64,000 nt of DNA. It comes from Pictodentalium vernedei. Lineage: Eukaryota > Mollusca > Scaphopoda > Dentaliida > Dentaliidae. Below are positions 1 to 10,525 of this stretch, one piece after another (the first letter of the stretch is position 1; every line of letters begins with the position of its first letter). Below the pieces are notes generated by a model. That model was not told the origin of the DNA, ran no database searches, and saw only the letters and a program-made list of their open reading frames with translations. The stretch lies in NCBI GenBank assembly GCA_031216915.1, contig CM062297.1, positions 545,374,971 to 545,438,970 on the forward strand, written 5' to 3'. Made by a program: the position numbers and the translations under genes.

Positions 1-383
1 TGTAAATCATGAACAATTCCCAGATTTTGAGAGCAAGGTTTCTTTTAAAAATGCTGATGAGAGCTTACGCATTCTGCGTGAACGAACAACTAGGCCACCT
101 CTTGTTAGAATGATGTGTCGGATGTTGGGATCATCTAGACTTCGATCATGAGAATCATTCGTGTCTGACGATGGGAAGGGAAGATATGGTCGTCAAGTAT
201 TGTGAACCGGCGTTTGAACGCGTTTGAATCAACGAAGTGATCACGTTTTGGAGGAGATTAGTCTTCTGTAAGGGTCGAGACAAGCCCACAGTTTCGGAAG
301 AACTGAAATTGGCGCGTAGAAGTCTGACTTTAGAAGACAAGGGATGCATCATGAAATTATTGCTGAATGAAGCATATGTCTAA
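1..383 (+). pseudogene. Broken 3' end of an unidentified Polinton gene
   Basis: A reading frame enters from the left edge (frame starting at base 2) and stays open to a TGA at 149-151. A second frame, open from about base 144, has a TGA at 225-227 and ends in TAA at 381-383. Codon use resembles the neighbouring element genes, and AT-rich intergenic DNA follows. I read this as the C-terminal part of one gene carrying a frameshift near 144-150 and one nonsense mutation. I do not recognise the product. The minus-strand ORF over 155-352 is a shadow. Confidence 0.4.
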
Positions 384-477
384 GTTTTCTCGTTGATATA
401 AATAAGGGAGAATAGAAAATAAAATAAATATACACATAAAATTTTTTATCTAATATTAGAAAGAAAAAGACATAAAA

Positions 478-1140
478 ATGAGAACCAGAAATAAATTGTA
501 ACCGACATTAGATGACAACGAGGATGAGAAGCCGAACAGCGTTTTGCCAATGGCACTATCGCTAGAAGAGAAAGAAAGAGGAGAGAGGTATCGCATCGAT
601 CAAATCAGTAGAATCCAATTGTATCTGACTCGAGAGAGAGATTCTCACCGTTCTCTCAAGAAGAAGTATTTGTGTTTCCTGAAATTCGTCAACGTGGTTG
701 ACATGACACTCATCACAATTTCCATGGGTTTACACGTGGCCGGCATCAGATTGTTGTCGACCGCGGTCGGCATTCCGATTGTGTTTACCGTAGAAGGAGT
801 GGCTCTCGCCGCCGGATTGTTTAGCATGCTCGGAAACTTTTTGAGTAGGAAATTATATCTGAAGGCAAGGAAACATGAAAAGATTCGTGTCTTGGCCGAC
901 TCCACGATCGACACATTATCTGAAATGGTCTCAATGGCGTTGAAAGACGGTAGGATATCGGACGGAGAATACTTCACGATATTGAGCAAGAAAAAGAAAT
1001 AAAATGCCATGAAAGAAGCCGTGAGAATCAAGACTCATCAGATCATGAAGGAAGAGATGAAGGATTCTCTCGTGGAAAAGGGGAGGAAAGAGACCAGGGA
1101 GGAATTCAGTAAGATGATAGAACTCAAGAGCAGCGATTGA
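478..1140 (+). pseudogene. Polinton two-membrane-segment protein, two in-frame stops
   Basis: An ATG at 478 opens a frame of 220 codons ending in TGA at 1138-1140, interrupted by TAA at 499-501 and TAA at 1000-1002. The N-terminus is acidic, followed by a charged segment. Two hydrophobic stretches (about residues 70-93 and 99-119) look like a helical hairpin in a membrane. A charged helical tail follows, containing the motif ALKDGRISDGEYFTIL. Small membrane proteins of this type occur in metazoan Polintons, but I cannot assign a role; virion membrane or packaging functions are only possibilities. The gene sits just upstream of the PLA2/integrase region on the same strand, with TATA-like AT-rich DNA before it (about 396-405). 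The sequence is clearly coding despite the two stops. Confidence 0.6.
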
Positions 1141-1237
1141 AAAAAAAATATATATAATAAGAACAGAATTTTTAAAAAAAGAAATATTAAATTCATATAT
1201 AAAATAAAAACGAAATTAATTTAAATAACTCTCAAAA
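1141..1237 (+). promoter_or_regulatory. AT-rich intergenic with TATATATA-like boxes
   Basis: This short spacer is almost pure A/T and contains ATATATATAATA (about 1149-1160) and CATATATAAAAT (about 1194-1205), ahead of the ATG at 1238. Similar TATATA tracts precede other genes of the element, so this is a plausible promoter. The call rests on position and composition only. Confidence 0.35.
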
Positions 1238-1773
1238 ATGTATTGCGTAAAGTGTAAGAGAGTTACCGAGACGAGTAATTCTCGAGAAGTACGAACTAAA
1301 AACGACAGACAGATGCTTTGCAGAATTTGCGACATGTGTGGTTCGATCAAGACTCGATTCATCAAAAAAAGGAATGCGAGCAAAGGTAAAGGCATCATGA
1401 ATAAAATGATCAATAATCTACCTTTCGAAATGCATCTGCCCGGTCACAGTTTCACGGGACCCGGAACGAAATTGAATAAGAGACTCAACGCCGATCTGAC
1501 TCCTAAATCTTGGAGCAAACCCGTGAATAGGGTGGACGTCCCAACACCAAGACTCGCAACGACGTCTGTGATAAAAACATGTTGGTGAAATTGGCAGGTA
1601 TATCGAATCTGACCAGGAGAGAGAAGATAGAACGTTCGCTGGTCGGTAATCTGATCAGTGCGAAACGCCGATTCGGATGGGGCGTTCAAAAAAAAAAGCG
1701 CATCAGAAAAGAAGAAGAAACAATTATTGACGAGCGAATTGGCCAAGGAGTTACACAAACCCATCGTGCGTAA
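1238..1773 (+). pseudogene. Zinc-ribbon plus phospholipase A2-like domain, catalytic segment lost
   Basis: The ATG at 1238 starts a protein with cysteine pairs at C3/C6 and C28/C31/C34, a likely zinc ribbon. It is followed by the glycine-rich stretch LPGHSFTGPGTKLNKRL, which matches the calcium-binding loop of the PLA2 domain known from parvovirus VP1 and found in some Polinton proteins. The frame stays in register to NRVD (about 1526-1537). After that point similarity jumps to another frame (NTKTRNDVCDK onward, continuing to 1773). The segment that should carry the His-Asp catalytic pair is absent, so a deletion with frameshift has removed the active site. The second frame runs toward the integrase and overlaps it, so the two were probably one fused polypeptide. 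The PLA2 role, presumably membrane breach during entry, is inferred from the family. Confidence 0.65.
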
Positions 1774-2530
1774 ATTTCGAAAGAGAAGGGTGTTCATGAA
1801 GGGTTTGGATGACATTTGGTCCGCCGACTTGGTCGACATGAGATCATTTTCGAGGTGGAAAGAGGACGACAAATATCTATTGACGGTCATCGACATTTTT
1901 TCCAAATACGGTTGGATCAGAGCTTTGAAGAATAAATCAGAACCTTGCGTCACCAAGGCTCTGAAGAGCGTATTCGACTCGTCTTCTCAAAAACTGAATA
2001 AATTGTGGGTGGACAAGGGAAAGGAATTCTACAACAAGCACGTTCGTAGATTAGTCGACCTCTACTCGATCGAAAATGAAGAGAAAGCCAGCGTGGTGGA
2101 ACGTTGGAATCGAACGATGAAGGAAAAGATGCACAGATACTTCATGGCGAATTCGACCAAGAAATACATATACGCTCTGAACGATCTGGTCAAAAATTAC
2201 AACAACATGCGACACAGATCGATCAAGATGACTCCTATGGAAGCTAGCGATCCTCGAAACGAAAAACGGGTCTACGCAAATCTACATCCCGAGAGATCTA
2301 AGATCAGGAAGAAATCTAGAACGCCGAAATTTTCGGTCGGCGATCGAGTGAGAATCTACACTTATAAGAAGCACTTCGAAAAGGGTTATACTCCTAGATG
2401 GACCTCGGAAATCTTCGTGATAATCAAAATATTTCACACCGATCTGGAGACTTACGAAATCGAAGCTTTGGATGGAGAAGAGATCATCAGAAAGTTTTAC
2501 GAACAACAATTACAGAAGACGAAGTTTTAA
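1658..2530 (+). CDS. Polinton retroviral-type (rve) integrase
   Basis: The ORF encodes an RNase H-fold DDE integrase that would insert the element and duplicate its target. Candidate catalytic residues are D57 in WSADLVDM, D119 in WVDKGKEF and E148 in VVERWNRT. The C-terminal motif VGDRVRIYTYKKHFEKGY is the SH3-like DNA-binding domain typical of Polinton integrases. The D119-E148 spacing leaves 28 intervening residues, shorter than the usual D-D-35-E, which suggests a small in-frame deletion. The annotated start is not a convincing initiation site: the upstream PLA2-like frame changes into this frame at an A-run (about 1687-1696), pointing to an original fusion. This is one of the few frames here without an internal stop over its core. 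Confidence 0.88.
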   Translation: MRNADSDGAFKKKSASEKKKKQLLTSELAKELHKPIVRKFRKRRVFMKGLDDIWSADLVDMRSFSRWKEDDKYLLTVIDIFSKYGWIRALKNKSEPCVTKALKSVFDSSSQKLNKLWVDKGKEFYNKHVRRLVDLYSIENEEKASVVERWNRTMKEKMHRYFMANSTKKYIYALNDLVKNYNNMRHRSIKMTPMEASDPRNEKRVYANLHPERSKIRKKSRTPKFSVGDRVRIYTYKKHFEKGYTPRWTSEIFVIIKIFHTDLETYEIEALDGEEIIRKFYEQQLQKTKF

Positions 2531-2686
2531 TAAGAAAACAAAATTTTTTTTATTTACTCTCTTTAACATTTTCTTGTTTACACATATATATATATAGGAG
2601 AGAAAAATAATAATAAAAAATGATTAAAACTATTTTTAGATAAAAAGCAAGCTAATTAATAAACAAAAAACAAAAACCCTTCAAAA
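2531..2686 (+). promoter_or_regulatory. AT-rich spacer with TATATATATATA before the capsid gene
   Basis: The spacer between integrase and capsid gene contains CATATATATATATAGG at about 2583-2598, roughly 90 bases before the capsid ATG, within A/T-rich DNA. It is a candidate promoter by composition and position, comparable to tracts upstream of other genes of the element. Confidence 0.35.
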
Positions 2687-3942
2687 ATGGCAAATATACT
2701 AGATATAGCCCAAAGCATAGTGAAAGATGAAAGTATTCAAGAATATGAGGTTCACGAATACGAACTGGTAACCGGACAGAGTTTGAACAATGCGGGAGAG
2801 ATAAGAATGAACGTCGAAACTCAAGATCTATTTGTCCATCCTAGCGAGAGTTACATAGTGGTGCATGGACGTCTCACCAAGGAAGATGGGAGTGACTACG
2901 CCGACGATGACAGGGTTACTCTAGCCAATAATGGCATCTTGCATCTATTCAGTAATATAAAATACTTGCTATCCGGACAAGAGATAGAATCTGTGTTTCA
3001 TCCTGGTCAGGCCACCATGATGTTCGAACTCTTGATGTATCTGGATGATTTTTCGAAATCCAGAGGACTTAATCAGTTGTGGATGAAAGACACCATCGGC
3101 CCTGCTAGCACTGGCACCGTCGTGATATTCGACTACGTCATCAAGACGTCCAGACCTAAAGGAACGTTTTCATTCAGGATACCTTTGAAACACATCTTCG
3201 GATTCGCAGACAATTACAACAAGATCATGTATGGATTCAAACACAATCTGATGTTGATACGAAAAGGAAATGACGACGCGATAGTGAGACTCACTGCAAC
3301 CGATGCGGGTAAGATAACTCTACACAAGAGATCGTGGTTCATTCCACACATGGAGCCTTCGATCGTTGAAAAAATGCGTCTCTACAAGATCATAGAATCC
3401 AAGAGTAAATTACCTGTGGGATTTAGAATGAGGCAGTGCGACACGGCTAGCATTCCACCCTCTACGAATCACTTCGATTGGAGATTGATGGTGAAATCCA
3501 CTTCGTGGTTGCATTTCAGACCGATAGGGATGGGTCTCAGGAAAAGAATGCGTCGTTGTTTGATCACTGCCATTTGAGAAACATGCAAGTGTTTCTGAAC
3601 GCCACGAGATATCCAGCAATTGATTACAACACTTCGTTTGACAAGAACGATTTCTGCAGACTGTATGGCAACGCCACTGATTTTAGAAAGAAGTATCATG
3701 GTCTAGACGAATTGATAAGCAATCCTAACATATCTCCCGGCGAATACAAGTCGATGTATCCCATGTTCGTATTCGACGTCAGTAAACAGACTGAACGACT
3801 CAAGAGTAGCATCTTAGACATTCAGATCAAGATGCAATTCGATAGGAACGTGCTGAGAAAAACCGAAGCCTTCACCCTGGTCCTGTTGGACAGAGAATTA
3901 CAATTCGAATCGGATGGAAATAAGATGTCGATCATTCGATGA
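2687..3942 (+). pseudogene. Polinton major capsid protein (double jelly roll), one frameshift
   Basis: The ATG at 2687 opens 296 codons that look like the major capsid protein conserved in metazoan Polintons. The N-terminal region includes the stretches HPSESYIVVHGRLTKEDG, LFSNIKYLLSGQEIE and KGTFSFRIPLKHIFGF. The match leaves this frame near 3490-3515 and resumes in another frame to the stop at 3940-3942, including FVFDVSKQTERLKSS and a C-terminal FESDGNKMS. The total is about 418 codons, a normal size. A single small indel is enough to explain the break. The protein would form the pseudohexameric capsomers of an icosahedral particle. Its 3' end faces the fibre gene across a large hairpin. 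Confidence 0.82.
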
Positions 3943-3974
3943 GAGACGTGTGTGAAAAAATTAAAAACAAAATA

Positions 3975-4113
3975 AAAAAGTAATGAGTAATTATTAAAAA
4001 ACAAAAAAAAAAAAAAACAAAAAAAAATAAAAATAATGAGATCTAGAGAGATTGAACATCTTTCTAAATCTCATTACTTTTTTTTTGTTTTTAATAATCA
4101 CTCATTATTTTTT
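3975..4113. terminator. Nested hairpin at a convergent gene junction
   Basis: The gap between the capsid gene (+) and the fibre gene (-) folds on itself. An outer stem pairs about 3975-4003 with 4086-4113. An inner 19-bp stem pairs 4034-4052 with 4058-4076 (two mismatches, 5-base loop). The inner arm contains TAATGAGATCTAGAGAG, found exactly again at 11016-11032 at the element's other convergent junction. Long A and T runs flank the arms. Position suggests a bidirectional 3' end or transcription terminator; the function is inferred. Confidence 0.55.
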
Positions 4114-4139
4114 TTTTTAAATTAATTATTTCCATGCGT

Positions 4140-5492
4140 TCACTGTTTGTTCAAATGATCTAGTTCGATTAGTAGACTCACCACGGAAGTGGTGGCTTCA
4201 GGATTATTGGTTTTCATAACGAAATTAATCCTGTCTTCGGCATTCACTTTGAGAGGCGTGCCGAACGTGCTAACATTCACGTATTGATTCTCAGTCTTTT
4301 TGATGCTGTATCTCTTATCGCTGTATATTCCATTCACCGCGAGATTGACGACCACTCTGTTATTCAAATCCATGGAAGCCAGACTCATTCATATGATTTC
4401 ACCTCCTAATGGCATGGGATATCCCACCTGACCATGTTGCTATCCGCTACCTCCGTTTCCGAAAGACCACTCGGTTTTTCCCTCCTCTAACGTGCCAGCC
4501 TCCTCGGCCCACACTGTGATCAATTGTCTAGCGTATTTGACTTTTTCCACCACTGAAATCATGTTGCAGGCATCCGACATGTGCACGGGATCCGGTAGAT
4601 TCGTGAGCGCGTGTCTGCCCATGTCTAGTTTACCTTCCATGATGTCGACCTTTCTCCAGACTGACTTGTCGTCCATGTACTTCCTGCTGACTGCACTGGA
4701 ATCGAATTCGGGATCGTGATCGAGACCGAATAAATTGTGACTGTTCATGTTGATGCTACCCTCCATGGTTCCGCCAGATTGTTTGTTCAGGAAGAGATCA
4801 TCCATTTGCGATTCTACGTATTCTTGTGATCATATCACGGCAGAATCTACGTAGCTCTTGTTGACCGCGGTTGAGTCCGCATCCGTGTCATCGACCTTCG
4901 ACAGATTCAATATCTTGTTGAATCCCGCATTCAGATCCGATTTCATTTCTCGTCTGTCAGACTTTCTCTGTTCCAGATCTACGTAGTGTTTGGTCGCCAC
5001 GTCCTTGGGATTCGTGGGAGTGGCCACGTTCATTATCTTGTTAGAATTGGCATTCAATTCCGACTGCATCGTTTTCTGAACATATCTACTTCTCAGATGT
5101 TTGCTGAATCGTGCATGAGAGTTGTCCACACATTTCTTGGTCGTGGCATCGGTGGAATCTATGGGATTCGCGACGTTCACCAAACGTTTAGATTTCAGAT
5201 TGAGATCGTCGGTCATGGCTTTATCCACGTAATTATCTAGCATGATTTGTTCGAAATCCACATTTCCCCTGTTGACGTATTTTTTAGTCGCAGCATCTGC
5301 GAGATCTATCGGCTTGGGAAAATTGTAGAGCTTCTTATCATTCATGTTTAAAGGTTCCTCTAGAGGTTCGTATCTCCTAACGTAACGTTCGTCCAAGTTG
5401 GCAACGTCGTAACCATCACCGACTTTGAGCGTCTTCCTCTTCTTTTTGGGTCGACTTTCGTCATCACTTCTACCAAATTTATCGACTGGCAT
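4140..5492 (-). pseudogene. Fibre-like repetitive protein, three in-frame stops
   Basis: One minus-strand frame runs from ATG at 5492 to the stop at 4140, about 450 codons, broken by TGA (4830-4832), TAG (4440-4442) and TGA (4389-4391). A basic patch RPKKKRK lies near the N-terminus. At least six degenerate repeats follow, each of the type L-N-x-x-x-N-K-I-x-N, then a proline, then D-A-x-x-K-x-Y-V-D. This is the pattern of phage and virus tail-fibre shafts, where such repeats form trimeric beta structures. Examples are LNANSNKIMNVATP and VATKHYVD. The last 80 codons are a non-repetitive beta-rich module, possibly a head or knob. A vertex fibre or attachment role is inferred. The track-like start at 5528 is a TTG, so ATG 5492 is preferred. 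Confidence 0.65.
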
Positions 5493-5528
5493 GTTGTTTT
5501 GAGGTTTTTGTTTTAAAATATATTTCAA

Positions 5529-5640
5529 ACGCAGTTTATTAAAAAATGAATTATTTCACTTATTTTTATTTTTCGTTTTTATTCGATTAAAATTTTTTAA
5601 ATAATTTTTTACCTTTATATATACTATAAAAAAATCTCTC
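5529..5640 (-). promoter_or_regulatory. AT-rich spacer between protease and fibre genes
   Basis: A/T-rich DNA upstream of the fibre start contains TTTATATATACTATAAAAA (about 5612-5630), a TATA-like tract in the right position for a minus-strand promoter. It overlaps the broken end of the protease frame, which runs to about 5587. Confidence 0.3.
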
Positions 5641-6075
5641 TCTAATGTAAATCATTGAGAATGTCTTGAAACCGATCTCCTTCAGGCCAACGTAGAGACA
5701 CAGGTGACCGCAAAACACTTGATCTGGCGATTGCACTCATTCCGTGTTGTAACGAACCATCGATTTGTTGAAATAGTTCTTTATTTCTTTCGGTGATGAG
5801 ATTCCGTAGCTGTCGAAATAATAATTCTTCTTTCCATTCTTGAACCACGCCACCCAGTGAGTGCCTTCACCCAATAAATCGTCTAGATTTAAAATTCTGC
5901 ATTCTGATTGTCGAGGTCTTCTCTTCGGCAAGGCATCTCTGGAAAACACACCTAGAAAATCTTTGATTTTCAAATCCTTCGCCGCAATCGACAGATCGAT
6001 GTTGGAAAGGGGTTCGTTAGGTAAGATGACACCTTCTACGGATATCTCTATTTTCTTATTCATAAATGTGTACAT
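5587..6075 (-). pseudogene. Adenain-type cysteine protease, split by an in-frame TGA
   Basis: ATG at 6075 opens a frame with GTHWVAWF (candidate catalytic His73) and YYFDSYG (acidic residue 88), the first half of the adenovirus-type protease fold used by Polintons for capsid maturation. An in-frame TGA at 5737-5739 follows residue 112. The same frame then continues with VQSPDQ and FCGHLCLY, which supply the expected glutamine (about 115) and nucleophilic cysteine (about 126), and ends in TAA at 5587-5589. The nonsense codon therefore separates His/Asp from Gln/Cys and would abolish activity. The 5642-5848 ORF is a shadow frame. In related elements this protease cleaves capsid precursors at Gly-Gly type sites; such motifs occur in the minor capsid protein here. 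Confidence 0.75.
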
Positions 6076-6140
6076 TTTTTAAAAAATTTATTCATTTTAT
6101 TATAATTCACTAAAATGACGTTATTTTTTCTTTATGTTTT

Positions 6141-9100
6141 TCATTTTCTTTTTAAACTAACTCTCTTGATGTCTTTATCGACTTCCATAATCTTGAATCT
6201 GTCTAATTCCTCTTGATTTTCTGGAATCCTATCATCCTTAATCATATCTGGAATCCTATCATCCTCAATCATATCTGAAATCCTATCATCTAAAATTAGA
6301 TCCAAAGTCCAATGTCCGAGTGCCAAATTGCTTATTTTATCGTCTAACATGAATCTGTTATCATCGTCGGCCATCAGCAAAATCTTGTTGACTATTTCGG
6401 TATACAAGTCGTGATTTTCACTTCGAATCGATTTCATAGTCTTATACACTGGACCACTTCCTAACAGAAAGAGAAGTTTTTCTTCACCACACACGCTTTA
6501 ACCCCTTTGCACTTCTTGATCTCTTCATCTTCTAGACGATAAGCATACAGTTTGGGTCTCAAGCCCACGAATTCGACGATTTGTTTACCGCCGCTCTTGT
6601 CCTTAAATTTACCCAACACTTTCTTGTTGTCGTTCGATTGAATGTTGGACAGGTGATCGACGGGATAATTGCTCGTGTTGAACCACGCAGCCACGTCCAG
6701 AGATATATCTCGGTAGACATCTTTCGTCTCTATCTCATAAACTAAACTCTCCATTTTGGTGAACAGTAGTTTGGCTTTATCACCAAATTTTCGTTTGACA
6801 TAATCGTAGTGAAACTCGTACATCAATCGCTTGCTGATATCTAAGATGATCGGTCCGAGATAATATGGTTTGTCGAACTTCAGGTGCATCTTTTGCATGT
6901 GAACAGCCACTAGATTTTCATCGAATATGGTTCGGTGTTTGTAAATGGGTTTCGCCACTAATTTTTTAGCTCTTTTCTCAGACGTGATGAGTCAAACGTC
7001 AGTTCTCTTCCTGATGTTTTCCATCAATTTACCATACACGCAGTTGTTCATGAGTTTGAAAAAATCTTTTTCGAAATCGTTCTCGGCTTGAATTCTGAGA
7101 TTCGTGTTGAGATCGATGTATTTTTTCATCCAAGGCTCTTCATCGAATCGAATGATGTGATGTATGTCAACTAATTTCATCCCGTGATCGACGTATTGTT
7201 TCAAAATCTCATTGTAGATGACGTACTTACGTTTGTTAAATAAATTGGGAATAAATTTTTCCTCGTCTCTTTCGATCGGTTCTATTCATTCAGGAGCCAG
7301 TGGATAATCGTTGTGTAGATCGTGAAATTCTTCCGGATAGTTCAAATCGACTTCTAAAATGCAAGGATAGTCTCTCCATTTTTGCATTTCTTCCGGTTCC
7401 GTCACCATTCGAAATTTCCAATTGGTAAGGGATGACTCATAGCCTAACCGTACAGATTATTAGCATCCCAATACTGTATGTATTTATTCGATCATTTCGA
7501 ATCAAAACCTTCTTTCATGTAGGGATTGTTAGCTTTGGAATATCAGTGGGAGATCATCGAGACGCCACCTCTCGCAGCCCTTTTGAACATGAGCAACATG
7601 TCCACGTCAGATAATAATTCCAACTGGACTTCGGTGGTCTTCAACAGAGTGTCCCATGCCAGACCGGGTGTGGTGAAATACCAAGCCAGATCCAGATCGT
7701 AATTTCGACGACAGACGTCTCGAAAATTTTCGAACACGTCTGCCAAGAGCAGAACGTCGGTCTTCAGATAGGGATCGTGATAATCTCTCATGGTTTTCAT
7801 ATTGAATGATTTCCACACGTTTTTGGCGTGTTTGTAATTCTCGTCAGAAATGTCGGATTCGTATAGTTTCAAATAAAAATCTTCTTTCGAAGGTAGTGTG
7901 GTGTCGTCGAATCTCTTTAGATCGCTCAGGTAATCATAAGGATAGACTCCTTTCCTCAACATGACATCTACTCGTTCTCCAAAATGTTCGCTCGTGATTT
8001 TAAATTTATCCTTGCTCATGTTATCGACTAATTTTTCCAGAGCGGTCGACATGAATTTAAAACTGTCGATGAAATGTTTGCTTCTACGAATGGATTTCAT
8101 TTTTTCTTCCAACGTCTCTCTGTCGATTACTCTTTTCTTCTCCATGACCTTCCATTTCGTGAAGGAAATGTATCTTTCTTCACTGTTTGCGATGCAGTTT
8201 AATTCTCCGTGGGAGGTGCCGAGATTTTTCACAAACAGATGACTGTTGTAACCCAAGAGATTGTGAAATATCACTGGATAGAAAACGGCATCTCGATATT
8301 TTAAATTACACTTGCTGTGAGCCTGAGCACGATACAGACCCGTGTAATGATCGTGGTCTCTGACCTTCTTATTTTCCTCTGAATTCTCGATGAACGATTG
8401 TCTGCATATGTGACATTCAGTGGCCCTGTTATTTTCGTCCTGCTGTTCTTGCGTGATGATCATTTTCGCCGGAATTTTGAATTTGTCGTATAACATTGAA
8501 TTTTCGATTCTAACTCTTCCATGAACCTTTGAGCCACGTCGTCGTCTTCGCACTGTTTCATATAGGTGAAGGGACCCATGTCATGTTGCAAGTTGAAAGT
8601 GCATTTCACGTAAATGCAATAGCCCGAAGGCATGTGTTTTTGATATCTTTCAACGTAACTTCGAAGAGCGTCGGGTTGAAAGGAACTCATTTTCATGGTG
8701 AAGCATTCGAAATCGGCATACACGATGAATGGTACTTTTAACCTTCTATTGCGATTTTCAAACTTCACGATGGTGTTGGGTTTGGGCATTTCGACGGCGA
8801 CACTTTGATTTTAGTTGCAATATTCCTGATGTTTTGCTAGCGATTTTTCGCTGCGAAACACATTCATGCAGTTGCAACATAAACATATCTTTCCTTCATG
8901 TTTATTATTTTGTCTCGACAGTAATCGCCTCGGATTTTTAACCCAACAATAGTGAGGATTGTCACCATTTGAAATCAATAATAAAATAATCGCCTTTTCT
9001 CTTTCGAGATACGAAGTCTGTCTGAAAGGATAGATCGTTTGTTTTTCATCGTCGTATCCCAAGACGTTCACCGCTACGGTGGGATTTTGAGCCTCGAAAC

Positions 9101-10131
9101 GTTTGATGTGTTTTAACTGCATTGGAAAAGTCACTCCGGTCCAATCGAGATTTTTAGAAGTCTCCTCGTAATGAGAATCTCTATCGGAGTGCATTTTGAC
9201 AGGGTATAAAAAGAGGTGACTGCCCATTTAAAACACTGATCATCTTTATTTCTCACATTGATCACAGCATTTTTTTTAGCTAAGAAATACAGTAATTCCA
9301 CGTAGGAAGACCCTTTCAATGAATCGTTTTTAGTTATATGAATTTCGAGTTTCAACACCTCATCGAACGTCCAGTTACTACCTTCATGTTGATAATTCGC
9401 TAGAGACGTCAACATCTTGTTTTCATCTTTTCAAAAACATCTGATAAATCTGAACCTCGAAGTGCAGGTTCGACGTTAGATCTGAAATATGCATTTTTCA
9501 CGATGCTCTCGCCGGACTTCATGTCGATTTTATTCATTACGCAATGGAGTATCATCTTAATTTTTTGTCCCATGTTCATGTGTTCGCAAAACAAATCCAA
9601 TACTTCTTTCTTCACCCGTTCCATGAACAATTTCGGATCGACTTTCTTGAATGAGGGAACCACGTCGAAAGTTTTAAAAACGCCTTTGATTGCACTATCC
9701 CGTTCTATGGGCTTTGATTGGAATAGTTCAGTGATGAGTCGTGCTACATATTCTTCTCCTTTCCCTTCCTCGATTGCTCGTCGAATTTCGCTCAATATAT
9801 CTCGTTTGTCTAGATTCTGAAGTGCATCACTCGTTTTTGTTTTAGTTTTTTTTTCTTTTGAAACTTGAAGTTCTTCAACGGCTTTTCATTTAGTCGTCTT
9901 CTCATTTTTCACAACCGATGCATTTTTTGACTGTTTAAGTTTATCTACTTCCGATCTTTTGATTTTTTTCTTTCCATCGTTTTGCAAATAATATTCCTGT
10001 ATGACTTCATTTTGTTTTGATTTGGTTCTTTGATTTCTGAAATGTGAAATTTTTAATATTTTACAAATCTTGTTTAACTGAGGTACGGTTTTCTCATTTA
10101 AATTTTCCATTTTTTTATTTGTTTGCTCCAT
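6141..10131 (-). pseudogene. Protein-primed family B DNA polymerase of Polinton, multiply broken
   Basis: About 1,330 codons starting at ATG 10131. The N-terminus has a SAP-like segment (VPQLNKICKILKI), then a long linker, a cysteine/histidine cluster (CLCCNCMNVF), exonuclease motifs YADFEC and HNLLGYNSHLF, and an HNH-like cluster (CHICRQSF with KVRDHDHYTG). Then come YPYDYLSDLKRFDD, the motif A region (YWDANNLYG) and the motif B region (FFKLMNNCVYGKLMENI). The motif C region reads LLFTKMESLVYEIET. The C-terminus continues in another frame (IVNKILLMADDDNRFMLDD). In-frame stops: TGA 9886, TAA 8811, TGA 7543, TGA 7492, TAG 7444, TGA 7286 and TGA 6992. Frameshifts lie near 9410, 9200, 8500, 7412 and 6480. 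The protein would replicate the element from a terminal protein primer. Confidence 0.85.
6221..6300. repeat. About 27-bp tandem repeat in the polymerase tail
   Basis: Three degenerate copies of a unit containing AATCCTATCATC and AATCATATCTG lie in the last codons of the polymerase frame. They encode DDRI-type acidic repeats on the minus strand. They probably arose by slippage near the gene end. Confidence 0.6.
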
Positions 10132-10525
10132 TTGTAAGAATATTTTTTTTTTCGAATTTTGTATTTAAATAATTTGTTAAAAAGTTTTAAAATTGTTTTT
10201 ATATATATATGTTTTAATTCTTTCAAAAAAAATTTTTTTGATGAAATTAATCTATTTTTTTATGTTCCTTAACGTGAAAAAAATTGAATTAATACGAGAA
10301 AAAAGGATGTTAAAATTTAAACTTTTTATTTATATATATAAAGAGAAAAAACACTTTTACAAAAAAATTTTTTCACATTAAAGAAAATTAAAATTAAAAA
10401 AACTTTTTTATAAATCAAAAGAGTAAAAAAAAAAAACAAACTTTTTTAACAAATTATTAAATACAAAATTTAAATATATACATTATTTGCAAGAATTCAT
10501 AAAACAAAAAACTAAATAATCGATC
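10132..10525. promoter_or_regulatory. Divergent AT-rich intergenic spacer
   Basis: About 390 bases, almost entirely A/T, separate the polymerase start (minus strand, 10131) from a small plus-strand gene (10526). TATATATATATG (about 10199-10210) and TATATATATAAAG (about 10330-10342) lie in positions where each could serve one of the divergent genes. No ORF here is convincing; the 10193-10381 frame is low-complexity. Confidence 0.4.
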
